DNA from: CAZILM01 sp964625325
Lineage (GTDB): Bacteria; Patescibacteriota; Saccharimonadia; Saccharimonadales; CAYVSP01
Direction: 5' to 3'
Assembly: GCA_964625325.1 (NCBI GenBank)
Contig: CAZVBA010000036.1
Coordinates: 1-6,561, forward strand
DNA: 6,561 bases
The notes below the pieces were generated by a model. The model was not told the DNA's origin and did not search any database. It saw nothing but the letters and a program-made list of their open reading frames with translations. Of the stretch, positions 1 through 5,495 are shown in pieces; position 1 is the first letter of the stretch; each line of letters begins with the position of its first letter. The position numbers were made by a program, and so were the translations under genes.

Positions 1-77
1 TCGGCGGTACGTAGTAATGATCCAACATTGTGGCAGCTGCGGACATTGTGGACGACGAGTATAAGGTCGCGATTCAT
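1..77 (-). CDS. SpoU/TrmH-family RNA 2'-O-methyltransferase, N-terminal fragment (cut by left edge)
   Basis: Reading the minus strand from the ATG at 77 gives 25 codons, open to the window edge. The peptide holds the SPOUT motif 1 pattern N-x-R-S-x-x-N-V-G-S-x-x-R-T-A: N11, R13, S14, N17, G19, S20, R23 and T24, after a hydrophobic beta strand (LILVV, residues 5-9). In the SpoU/TrmH family this motif lies near the N-terminus of the catalytic domain, and its Asn and Arg belong to the active site, which transfers methyl from S-adenosylmethionine to a ribose 2'-OH of tRNA or rRNA. The start is supported by AAGGGG eight bases upstream, the best Shine-Dalgarno match in the window. The motif begins about ten residues in, so this resembles the short TrmH/TrmL type without the N-terminal substrate-binding domain of RlmB. 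The exact RNA target cannot be told from 25 residues. It is divergent from the PilB gene. Confidence 0.8.
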   Translation of the reverse strand, partial: MNRDLILVVHNVRSCHNVGSLLRTA

Positions 78-85
78 TATTCATT

Positions 86-91
86 CCCCTT
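86..91 (-). promoter_or_regulatory. Shine-Dalgarno site of the SpoU methyltransferase
   Basis: AAGGGG on the minus strand, with eight bases between it and the ATG at 77. It supports that start over the out-of-frame ATG seven bases upstream. It is the only clear ribosome binding site in the window. Confidence 0.5.
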
Positions 92-92
92 G

Positions 93-101
93 TGGTTAAA
101 T
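93..101 (+). promoter_or_regulatory. candidate extended -10 element before pilB
   Basis: TGG-TTAAAT has the TGn extended -10 form and a hexamer matching TATAAT at four of six positions, though not at the important second base. The expected transcription start falls at about 108, nearly at the ATG at 110, so the transcript would have almost no leader. I see no convincing -35 box. The divergent SpoU gene has to share the same 32-bp gap. Confidence 0.28.
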
Positions 102-109
102 AGTGGCAT

Positions 110-1711
110 ATGAGTCAAGACGCTCGTTTAGATGAAGAGCAGGCCACGGCGCGCCGGGCCGCTATCTTAGGTTTGAACTATTTTGACACATCGCAGCCAG
201 GCGATAAACCACTCTATAAAGACCTAATGCCCGTCAAAGACCTATATAGCTTACGCATTATACCGTTGCAGACCGATGCTAGCCATATCATGTTTGGCAT
301 TACCAATACGACGTCTCAAGCCACTATGAGCAACCTGCGCCAGCGCTTTTTAGATCAACAAGTTGCTTTCGCGCTGATTTCGGACGCCGGCTACCAGCAA
401 TACATGAAGCTCTATGACCCGCCTAAGGAGATTAAATACCAGGACATCAGCGTGGCCTCGTTTGACGCTGCTAAAGGCATCGAGACCGTCTCAACCACAC
501 TGGCTCAAGTCCGGGCCGACGACTTACTCGCCTACCTTGTTAAGCAAGCTTACCAACTAAAAGCTTCAGATATACACTTGGAGTGCCAGGAGCACGACGT
601 ACGTGTACGTTTGCGGGTTGACGGCGTCTTGCACCCGATTGCCCGTCTGGCACTGGACAAGTATCATCAATTATTATCATCCGTCGCCATCGCCGCCAAT
701 GTCTCGACCGGTGATCCAAAGCCCCAGACAGGACACATCAATAAGGACTATACCCTTGCGACCGGCGAAAAGGTGACCGTCAACTTGCGCGTTGAGACCG
801 TGCCGGCGGCTTTTGGCCAAGACGTGGTTATGCGGCTCTTTACCCTCAAGCTGGAGTTGCTGAAATTGGATAATCTGGGACTCAACCAGCGGGAGCGAGT
901 CGTCGTGGACGATATAATTAAGCACCCAACTGGCTTGGTGCTGGTGGTTGGCCCGACTGGCTCAGGCAAGACGACCACGCTGTATTCGCTTATTAATACG
1001 CTTAACACGCCGGAGCGCAAAATTGTCACCCTGGAAGACCCGATTGAGTACTTTATGCCCGGCGTGGTTCAGATTCCGGTACAAGGCGACGAAGACAAGA
1101 CCGGGTTTGCTGAAAAATTACGGGCTGTGCTAAGGCTGGATCCTGACGTAGTAATGATTGGCGAAATTCGTGACCAAGATACCGCTCGGACGGCTCTACA
1201 ATCAGCCCTCACCGGACATCTGGTCATGAGTACCTTCCATGCTTACTCCGCCGCCGCGGCCCTGACCCGTATGCTCGATGCTGTCGGCATTAACCCGTTA
1301 TTCGCCTCGGCCATGCACTTGGTGATGGCCCAGCGTTTAGTACGACGGCTCGACGATCAGACCAAACAACCATACCAACCCGACGAAGCTCTGAAAAAGC
1401 AATTACAGCCCATACTTGATAGCCTGCCAAAAGGTGTAGCCAAACCAGACCTTAATAAAATAACGCTTTATCGGTCAGGTAAATCAGCCGAAAATCCTTT
1501 TGGCTACCGTGGACAACTAGCCCTGCGCGAACAACTGCAAATGACACCGGGCGTTCAGAAAATCTTGCGCCTGCCACCCAATGAAATTACCACTGAGATG
1601 ATTGAACAGAAAGCTATCGAGGACGGCATGCTGACCATGCTGCAAGACGGCTTATTGAAGGCCATCGAGGGGTTAACCAGCCTGGAAGAAATTTACCGCG
1701 TGGTTGGTTAG
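110..1711 (+). CDS. pilB: type IV pilus assembly ATPase, PilB/GspE family
   Basis: Secretion ATPase of the PilB/GspE superfamily, a cytoplasmic hexamer that powers pilus extension or pseudopilus assembly. The 533-residue product has an N-terminal MshEN/T2SSE-N-like region (about 1-125), then the N2 domain and RecA-like motor. Visible motifs are Walker A GPTGSGKTT (281-289, K287), Asp box TLEDPIEY (307-314, E309/D310), Walker B (DPDVVMIGEIRD, 344-355, E352) and His box (GHLVMSTFH, 369-377, H370 and H377). The QRLVRR signature follows. After it GspE and many PilBs carry a four-cysteine zinc site; here no cysteine exists anywhere after the Walker motifs. The assembly-type layout (N-terminal domain, full Asp box) argues against the retraction motor PilT. 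The ATG at 110 leads straight into the family-like N-terminus; it has no Shine-Dalgarno. No pilC, pilT or pilin genes are adjacent. The stop overlaps the convergent malic enzyme by 4 bp. Confidence 0.9.
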   Translation: MSQDARLDEEQATARRAAILGLNYFDTSQPGDKPLYKDLMPVKDLYSLRIIPLQTDASHIMFGITNTTSQATMSNLRQRFLDQQVAFALISDAGYQQYMKLYDPPKEIKYQDISVASFDAAKGIETVSTTLAQVRADDLLAYLVKQAYQLKASDIHLECQEHDVRVRLRVDGVLHPIARLALDKYHQLLSSVAIAANVSTGDPKPQTGHINKDYTLATGEKVTVNLRVETVPAAFGQDVVMRLFTLKLELLKLDNLGLNQRERVVVDDIIKHPTGLVLVVGPTGSGKTTTLYSLINTLNTPERKIVTLEDPIEYFMPGVVQIPVQGDEDKTGFAEKLRAVLRLDPDVVMIGEIRDQDTARTALQSALTGHLVMSTFHAYSAAAALTRMLDAVGINPLFASAMHLVMAQRLVRRLDDQTKQPYQPDEALKKQLQPILDSLPKGVAKPDLNKITLYRSGKSAENPFGYRGQLALREQLQMTPGVQKILRLPPNEITTEMIEQKAIEDGMLTMLQDGLLKAIEGLTSLEEIYRVVG

Positions 1712-2865
1712 ATAATAACTTTGGCAATAGCTGGTACCAGGCGTTTTTCTAAAACGCTTGGAATAATACAGTCGGCGGTTGGTTTTTTGACTAGGCTGGC
1801 GATAACTTCGGCGGCAGCGATTTTATGTTTATCGGTAATAGTACGGACACGATTATCGAGTGCACCGCGGAAAATACCGGGGAAGGCCAGTGAATTATTG
1901 ACCTGGTTAGGAAAATCACTACGGCCGGTGGCAATGATTGCGACACCGGCTGCTCTTGCTTCATCAGGCATTATCTCTGGGACCGGATTGGCCATGGCAA
2001 CTATGATGGCATCTTTGGCCATTGTTTGAGCCATTTGTTTGCTAACGAGGCCGGCAACCGACACACCGATAAAAATATCAGCACCTTTCATAGCATCATC
2101 GAGGGTGCCACTGACATTCTTCGGGTTGGTAAAGTCCAGGAGTTTCCTTTTTTCACTATTCAGGTCTTGGCGGTTTTTACTGACAATACCCCTGCTGTCG
2201 ACAGCTAATATATCGGGCTGGGCGTAAAGGTGCAGCAGTTTCATGACGGCTGTACCGGCGGCCCCGGCGCCGACGACTACAATGCGACTATCTTTTAGAT
2301 TTCGATGAGTTACCTCGGTGGCATTGATAAGGGCCGCTAACACTACTACCGCAGTACCGTGCTGATCGTCATGCATAACTGGTATATCCAACTCTGCTTT
2401 CAGTCGTTCTTCTATTTCAAAACATTTGGGGGCAGCAATATCCTCCAGGTTAATACCGCCAAAGCTCGGTGCGATAGCTTTTACGGCGGCGACAATCTCA
2501 TCGGCCGTGTGAACTGCCAACACAATCGGAATGGCATTGATGCCGGCAAAGTGCTTAAACAGCATGGATTTACCACTCATCACCGGTAGCCCACCCAAAG
2601 GACCAATGTCGCCCAATCCTAGGACAGCTGAACCGTCACTTACAACGGCTACTAAATTATTGATCCAGGTATAGTCTCTGGCCTCCTCAGGATGATTCTT
2701 AAGATGATTGGAAACGCTGCCGACACCAGGCGTGTAGTAGGTGCTGAGTTTAGGTACGGTATCAAGCGCATCCTTCAAATGCACCTCTAGGTTGCCTCGA
2801 CTGGCTTTGTATTTCTTTAGTGCCTCTTTGCCGTAATCCATAATCGTATTGTACTTTATTGACAT
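1708..2865 (-). CDS. malic enzyme (malate dehydrogenase, oxaloacetate-decarboxylating)
   Basis: Decarboxylates L-malate to pyruvate and CO2 with reduction of NAD(P)+, a cytosolic link between C4 acids and pyruvate. All main motifs are present: YTPGV (44-48, catalytic Tyr44), SGKSMLFK (97-104, Lys99 as general base), metal-binding EDIAAP (E141/D142) and HDDQHGT (165-171), Rossmann loop GAGAAG (199-204), MANPVPEI (291-298) and [11 protein letters not shown] (320-330). An acidic residue after the second Rossmann strand (D223, AVDSRG) suggests NAD rather than NADP, but this is weak evidence. Length 385 matches the compact bacterial form; the phosphotransacetylase-like extension of MaeB is absent. 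The start is uncertain. The ATG at 2865 gives 385 residues. The in-frame ATG at 2841 gives 377 residues beginning MDYGKEAL, which looks more like the family N-terminus and has a -10-like TACAAT six bases upstream. Neither has a Shine-Dalgarno. maeA and maeB/sfcA symbols cannot be separated from sequence alone. Confidence 0.93.
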   Translation of the reverse strand: MSIKYNTIMDYGKEALKKYKASRGNLEVHLKDALDTVPKLSTYYTPGVGSVSNHLKNHPEEARDYTWINNLVAVVSDGSAVLGLGDIGPLGGLPVMSGKSMLFKHFAGINAIPIVLAVHTADEIVAAVKAIAPSFGGINLEDIAAPKCFEIEERLKAELDIPVMHDDQHGTAVVVLAALINATEVTHRNLKDSRIVVVGAGAAGTAVMKLLHLYAQPDILAVDSRGIVSKNRQDLNSEKRKLLDFTNPKNVSGTLDDAMKGADIFIGVSVAGLVSKQMAQTMAKDAIIVAMANPVPEIMPDEARAAGVAIIATGRSDFPNQVNNSLAFPGIFRGALDNRVRTITDKHKIAAAEVIASLVKKPTADCIIPSVLEKRLVPAIAKVII

Positions 2866-2876
2866 GCATGTTTATA
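2848..2876 (-). promoter_or_regulatory. candidate -10 boxes for the malic enzyme gene
   Basis: Two -10-like hexamers lie on the minus strand. TATAAA (2876-2871) ends five bases before the ATG at 2865. TACAAT (2853-2848, five of six to TATAAT) ends six bases before the alternative ATG at 2841. Either would place transcription starts at or next to a start codon. No good -35 box is seen. A perfect 10-bp palindrome, ACATGCATGT, lies between them (2862-2871). Confidence 0.3.
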
Positions 2877-2884
2877 TGTTGTGT

Positions 2885-3012
2885 ATGAAAGATGGCAGTT
2901 TACTGCCCGTCGAGCAACGTAGCGTCGAGTGGTTTGCAAACTTTGAAATCATAGAAGCCCATGTCGATGAGGCGATTGCTTCATTTGTGCCTGGGTTTGA
3001 ACAACGTATGGC
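2885..3012 (+). CDS. unrecognised protein, N-terminal fragment ending at assembly gap
   Basis: A plus-strand frame open into the run of N, diverging from the malic enzyme. In-frame starts are TTG 2849, ATG 2864, ATG 2876 and ATG 2885. The first two overlap the malic enzyme start, so I prefer 2885, which has TTATAT (2872-2877) seven bases upstream; no Shine-Dalgarno is visible. The product begins MKDGSLLPVEQRSVEW and is rich in Glu, Phe and Val, with a plausible amphipathic helix around IIEAHVDEAIASF. There is no motif I recognise. Codon choice looks coding-like and the opposite strand gives nothing better. It may continue in the fragment at 3113-3193, but the gap length is unknown and frame agreement across it means nothing. 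Confidence 0.4.
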
Positions 3013-3112
3013 NNNNNNNNNNNNNNNNNNNNNNNNNNNNNNNNNNNNNNNNNNNNNNNNNNNNNNNNNNNNNNNNNNNNNNNNNNNNNNNNNNNNNNNN
3101 NNNNNNNNNNNN
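3013..3112. other. assembly gap (100 N)
   Basis: Exactly 100 consecutive N, the usual placeholder for a scaffold join of unknown size. Any amount of sequence, including whole genes, may be missing between the malic enzyme side and the rplS side. Reading frames should not be joined across it. Confidence 0.95.
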
Positions 3113-3193
3113 GGCCGTCACCTGAGGCCTGCCAATATGGAGGAGCTTGTCGGTACGACCACCCAGGTCCTATCAGCATTCATCGCTGCCTAG
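3113..3193 (+). CDS. unrecognised protein, C-terminal fragment after assembly gap
   Basis: A plus-strand frame runs from the gap edge to TAG at 3191-3193, encoding 26 residues: GRHLRPANMEELVG followed by a hydrophobic, probably helical end (TTTQVLSAFIAA). It stops just before the rplS promoter, as the 3' end of an upstream gene would. trmD often precedes rplS in bacteria, but this tail does not look like a TrmD C-terminus and I cannot assign it. One other plus frame is also open here, so coding status is only moderately supported. Confidence 0.4.
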   Translation, partial: GRHLRPANMEELVGTTTQVLSAFIAA

Positions 3194-3222
3194 TTGCATA
3201 TAACAGATATGTAGTGTAGAAT
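3194..3222 (+). promoter_or_regulatory. candidate sigma70-type promoter of rplS
   Basis: TTGCAT (3194-3199) and TAGAAT (3217-3222, five of six to TATAAT) are separated by exactly 17 bp. Transcription would start near 3229, leaving about four bases before the ATG at 3233. The -10 box lies inside an 11-bp inverted repeat, GTAGA-A-TCTAC (3216-3226). Confidence 0.5.
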
Positions 3223-3232
3223 CTACCGAGTT

Positions 3233-3784
3233 ATGCCATCTGTTATTCAAGAAATTGAGCAAGGCTTTAAGAAGAAGCAAGTCGTCGATGTTAAGTCCGG
3301 CGATAGCGTTAAAGTGCACCAGAAAATTCGCGAAGGAAACAAAGAACGCGTCCAGATTTTTGAAGGCTTGGTCATCCGGACCGACCGCAAGAGTAGCCAC
3401 ACCAGCCGGATTACCGTGCGCCGAATGGCCAGTGGTGTTGGCGTCGAGAAGAGCTTTTTACTGCATAGCCCACTCATTCTTAAAGTTGAAGTCACCAAGC
3501 GTAGCAAAGTTCGCCGCAATTATCTAACCTACATGCGCGCTCGCACCGGTAAAGGTACCCGTCTGGTTGGCACGGAGTTTGATAAAGAAGCCGTCAATGC
3601 TATTCATGACGAAGCGGCTGAGGCCGAGGAAGAGAAATTAAAAGAAGAAGTTGCTAAGCAGGCCGAAGCTGACGCCGAGAAAAAGGCCGAAGAAGACGCC
3701 AAACTCGAAGCCAAAGCCGACGCCGCCCTGGCCCAGCACGAAGAAGTTGCCAAGCCTGACGGTAAAGAAGAAGCCAAGAAATAA
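3233..3784 (+). CDS. rplS: large ribosomal subunit protein bL19 with long acidic C-terminal tail
   Basis: bL19 sits near the 30S-50S interface of the ribosome and helps form intersubunit bridges. Residues 1 to about 115 are a full bL19: KSGDSVKVHQKI (21-32), EGNKERVQIFEGLVI (34-48), SGVGVEKSFLLHSPLI (67-82) and KVRRNYLTYMRARTGK (92-107) match the family core. A typical bL19 is about 115 residues, while this product is 183. The extra 68 or so residues are almost entirely Ala, Glu, Lys and Asp in alternating charge patterns and should form a long helix or coiled coil, or be disordered. The ATG at 3233 gives the usual N-terminus; only a weak GAG precedes it. The tail uses the same GAA/GCC/AAG-rich codons as the core and stays in frame, so a natural extension is likelier than a sequencing error. 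An intrinsic terminator follows, so this looks like a largely monocistronic unit upstream of rnhB-yraN. Confidence 0.95.
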   Translation: MPSVIQEIEQGFKKKQVVDVKSGDSVKVHQKIREGNKERVQIFEGLVIRTDRKSSHTSRITVRRMASGVGVEKSFLLHSPLILKVEVTKRSKVRRNYLTYMRARTGKGTRLVGTEFDKEAVNAIHDEAAEAEEEKLKEEVAKQAEADAEKKAEEDAKLEAKADAALAQHEEVAKPDGKEEAKK

Positions 3785-3805
3785 CTATTGGCAACATGTG
3801 ATTAG

Positions 3806-3829
3806 ACCGCCGCTCCGGCGGTTTTTGTT
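3806..3829 (+). terminator. intrinsic terminator after rplS
   Basis: ACCGCCG (3806-3812) and CGGCGGT (3816-3822) form a GC-rich 7-bp stem around a CTC loop, followed directly by TTTTGTT. It starts 21 bases after the rplS stop. The opposite strand has no U-tract on its outgoing side, so it works only for plus-strand transcripts. Confidence 0.85.
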
Positions 3830-3834
3830 ACTAT
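3829..3834 (+). promoter_or_regulatory. candidate -10 box before rnhB
   Basis: TACTAT (four of six to TATAAT, keeping T1, A2 and T6) lies right at the end of the rplS terminator and six bases before the rnhB ATG. An overlapping alternative, TATAGA (3832-3837), is also possible. No -35 box is clear. With a terminator just upstream, rnhB needs either read-through or its own promoter, and there is no Shine-Dalgarno between the terminator and the ATG. Confidence 0.3.
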
Positions 3835-3840
3835 AGATAT

Positions 3841-4410
3841 ATGTTAGTTGGGGTAGATGAAGTCGGTAGAGGTTCATGGGCTGGACCATTGCTCGTCGTT
3901 GCGGCCCAAGCAACCACTACTCTGCCAGATGGTTTGGCTGACTCCAAACTACTTACCAAAGCCAGACGTGAACTATTAATCAAATTACTAATCGAAACTT
4001 GTAAATTTGGCGAGGGTTGGGTGCAACCGGAGGAAATTGACAGCCATGGTCTGGCGCAAGCCATGCGTATCGGCGTAAACCGTGCCTTAGTAGCGCTGGG
4101 GGTCGGATTGGATGCGGAAATTATTATTGATGGCAATATCAACTACTGCCCGCCGGAATTTGTGAACGCCCGCTCCGAAATCAAGGCCGATAATAACCAA
4201 CCTATCGTCAGTGCCGCCAGCATTTACGCCAAGGTTACCCGCGATGCCCACATGGCCCGACTGGCGCGTTTCTATCCACTCTACCAGTTCGACAAACACG
4301 TTGGTTATGGCACTAAACTACACCGTGAAATCTTAAAACAGCATGGTATCTGCGCGCTGCACCGCAAAAGCTATAAACCAATACAGGCGTTACTGGGATC
4401 AGCACCATGA
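3841..4410 (+). CDS. rnhB: ribonuclease HII
   Basis: Cuts the RNA strand of RNA-DNA hybrids and nicks at single ribonucleotides in DNA, a cytosolic genome-maintenance role. The 189-residue product carries the complete RNase HII signature: GVDEVGRG (4-11, D6 and E7), DSK (34-36), IIIDGN (94-99, D97), SAASIYAKVTRD (124-135, D135) and the C-terminal GYGTKLHREIL (155-165) followed by HG...HRKSYKP. The four acidic metal ligands expected are D6, E7, D97 and D135. The protein starts almost at its first active-site motif, so the ATG at 3841 is the only sensible start and there is no N-terminal extension as in RNase HIII. Its stop overlaps the yraN start (ATGA), suggesting translational coupling. The rplS-rnhB-yraN order is a common bacterial arrangement, which supports all three calls. 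Confidence 0.95.
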   Translation: MLVGVDEVGRGSWAGPLLVVAAQATTTLPDGLADSKLLTKARRELLIKLLIETCKFGEGWVQPEEIDSHGLAQAMRIGVNRALVALGVGLDAEIIIDGNINYCPPEFVNARSEIKADNNQPIVSAASIYAKVTRDAHMARLARFYPLYQFDKHVGYGTKLHREILKQHGICALHRKSYKPIQALLGSAP

Positions 4411-4751
4411 CGACTCTGTCTATCGGTCAGCAGGCTGAAACGGCGTCTGCTGCTTATTTACAGACTCACAAATATAAAATACGTGAGCGTAACTGGCGCA
4501 CCCGCTACTGCGAAATTGATATCGTCGCCCAAAAGGGTAAAACCATTCATTTCGTAGAAGTTAAGTACCGAGTGCGCGATGCGCAAGGCAGTGGTTTGGA
4601 TTACATTACACCGTACAAACTGCGCCAAATGAGATTTGCAGCCGAACTCTGGGTCAGCCAATACGATTGGTCGGGCGACTACGCACTAAGCGTCATCGAA
4701 GTCAGCGGCCCGGACTTTCAAGTAACCGAGTTCTTGCCGGACTGCGACTAA
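4407..4751 (+). CDS. yraN: YraN/UPF0102 family protein, predicted nuclease fold
   Basis: The 114-residue product matches the UPF0102 pattern: G-x-x-A-E near the N-terminus (G7, A10, E11), YLQTHKYKIRERNWR (17-31), CEIDIVA (35-41) and HFVEVKYR (48-55). E36, D38, E51 and K53 form the E-x-D...E-x-K core of a PD-(D/E)XK (endonuclease-like) fold, with E11 as a likely extra acidic ligand. The late TPYKLRQM segment (69-76) is also a family trait. The family's biochemical role is poorly defined, often described as a predicted Holliday-junction-resolvase-like nuclease; the rnhB link fits DNA or RNA-DNA processing but does not prove it. Length is normal. It overlaps rnhB by 4 bp (ATGA) and probably relies on coupling, since only a weak GGA lies upstream. 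Confidence 0.93.
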   Translation: MTTLSIGQQAETASAAYLQTHKYKIRERNWRTRYCEIDIVAQKGKTIHFVEVKYRVRDAQGSGLDYITPYKLRQMRFAAELWVSQYDWSGDYALSVIEVSGPDFQVTEFLPDCD

Positions 4752-4767
4752 CAATAAGACAGTCCGG
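4737..4767. repeat. inverted repeat spanning the yraN stop codon
   Basis: CCGGACTG (4737-4744) and CAGTCCGG (4760-4767) are perfect 8-bp complements around a 15-base loop containing the yraN stop. No T-run follows on either strand, so it is not a standard intrinsic terminator. It could protect the 3' end of the rnhB-yraN message, or be chance. Confidence 0.45.
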
Positions 4768-4777
4768 GGCTGAGCTA

Positions 4778-4806
4778 TTGTCAAGCGTGCTATAGTTAAA
4801 TATAGA
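4778..4806 (+). promoter_or_regulatory. candidate sigma70-type promoter of the 4824-5495 gene
   Basis: TTGTCA (4778-4783, five of six to TTGACA) and TATAGA (4801-4806, four of six to TATAAT) are separated by exactly 17 bp. The predicted start near 4813 leaves a leader of about 11 bases before the ATG at 4824. It suggests the unknown gene is transcribed apart from rnhB-yraN. Confidence 0.5.
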
Positions 4807-4823
4807 GAGCAAGATAAAGATTT

Positions 4824-5495
4824 ATGAGTTTGCCAAGCGCTATTCGAAATATTGACTGTGAACCGTCGAGTGGTTGGCGGACTTGGGGCCACGACGAGCA
4901 AGGCTTAAGGGAAGTTGGTTTAATAGGTATCCCAGAAGAACTTGGTGGTTTTGAGGGTTATTACACTAAACACGCCCCTGAAGTTACCGAGCCGCAAAAC
5001 TGCACCTTGCAAGAACTTGATTGGTTACTTGGCGGCATCAAGCCGGTGGAAGTTGATAGGGACCGGGCAATTGGTTTGCGCAATTTGTATGACAATACTT
5101 GGCCGCAACGCACACGACTACGGACTTTGTTGACGACGAGATATGAAAATGGTGATATGGGCCGGGACGATGACGGCAATATAGTAGGTTTATTTGTACC
5201 CGCCAAACCCAAGCTAAATGCTAACGAAGCCAGCATCCTTATAAAAATTTCACCGCTTGGCCGAGCTGTTATTAGAGAAGCAGTGCCAGAACCGGCTGAC
5301 TTAAAGCCAGGTACCATACGCGTCAAAGCTACCGACTTTATTTTAGATAGATTTATGCCGGTACCAGTACGACGCGTTCTCTATAGCAATAGAACCTCAT
5401 CAGTTCATATGCCAGTTAGCGGCACCCTTGGATCATACATAAAGGGCATAAATAATAACCTACCCGCTAAGCTGGCTGTTCGAAAAATCGCTTAA
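4824..5495 (+). CDS. protein of unknown function, 223 residues
   Basis: I do not recognise this protein. It has no signal peptide and no membrane-length hydrophobic segment, so it is probably cytosolic. Trp residues cluster in the first 70 residues (GWRTWGHDEQG at 17-27, ELDWLLGG at 64-71). A basic stretch, WPQRTRLRTLLTTRY (93-107), is followed by an acidic turn, GRDDDGN (113-119), then a beta-like segment and VPAKPKLN (125-132). The C-terminal third is basic (PVRRVLYSNR at 181-190, ending AVRKIA) and could contact nucleic acid, which is speculation. Only two cysteines are present (C12, C60) and no nucleotide-binding or catalytic motif is evident. Codons such as ATA, AGA and AGG appear more often than in neighbouring genes (an impression, not a count), which might mean low expression or later acquisition. 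The ATG at 4824 is the first in frame, 72 bp past yraN. The 3' end overlaps the convergent aminopeptidase gene by 29 bp. Confidence 0.7.
   Translation: MSLPSAIRNIDCEPSSGWRTWGHDEQGLREVGLIGIPEELGGFEGYYTKHAPEVTEPQNCTLQELDWLLGGIKPVEVDRDRAIGLRNLYDNTWPQRTRLRTLLTTRYENGDMGRDDDGNIVGLFVPAKPKLNANEASILIKISPLGRAVIREAVPEPADLKPGTIRVKATDFILDRFMPVPVRRVLYSNRTSSVHMPVSGTLGSYIKGINNNLPAKLAVRKIA

Noticed and set aside
677..1133. Long open frames in other phases inside pilB, and similar ones inside malic enzyme, rplS, rnhB and the aminopeptidase
   Set aside because: They lie within genes with intact family motifs, resemble no family, and are expected shadows in sequence of this composition.
1714..1756. Possible bidirectional terminator at the pilB/malic enzyme junction (CTGGTACCAG, and GCGTTTT-TCT-AAAACGC at 1740-1756)
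   Set aside because: The first stem has only three pairs around a real loop, the second is AT-rich and is not followed by a T-run; both lie in the malic enzyme coding sequence.
2849..3193. A single 114-residue protein across the N run
   Set aside because: The 100 N are a placeholder of unknown true length, so frame agreement on both sides carries no information; the first codon at 2849 is also a TTG inside the malic enzyme gene.
3651..3836. Lys/Pro-rich small frame in phase 3 over the bL19 tail
   Set aside because: It is the out-of-phase reading of a low-complexity GAA/GCC/AAG stretch and runs through the terminator.
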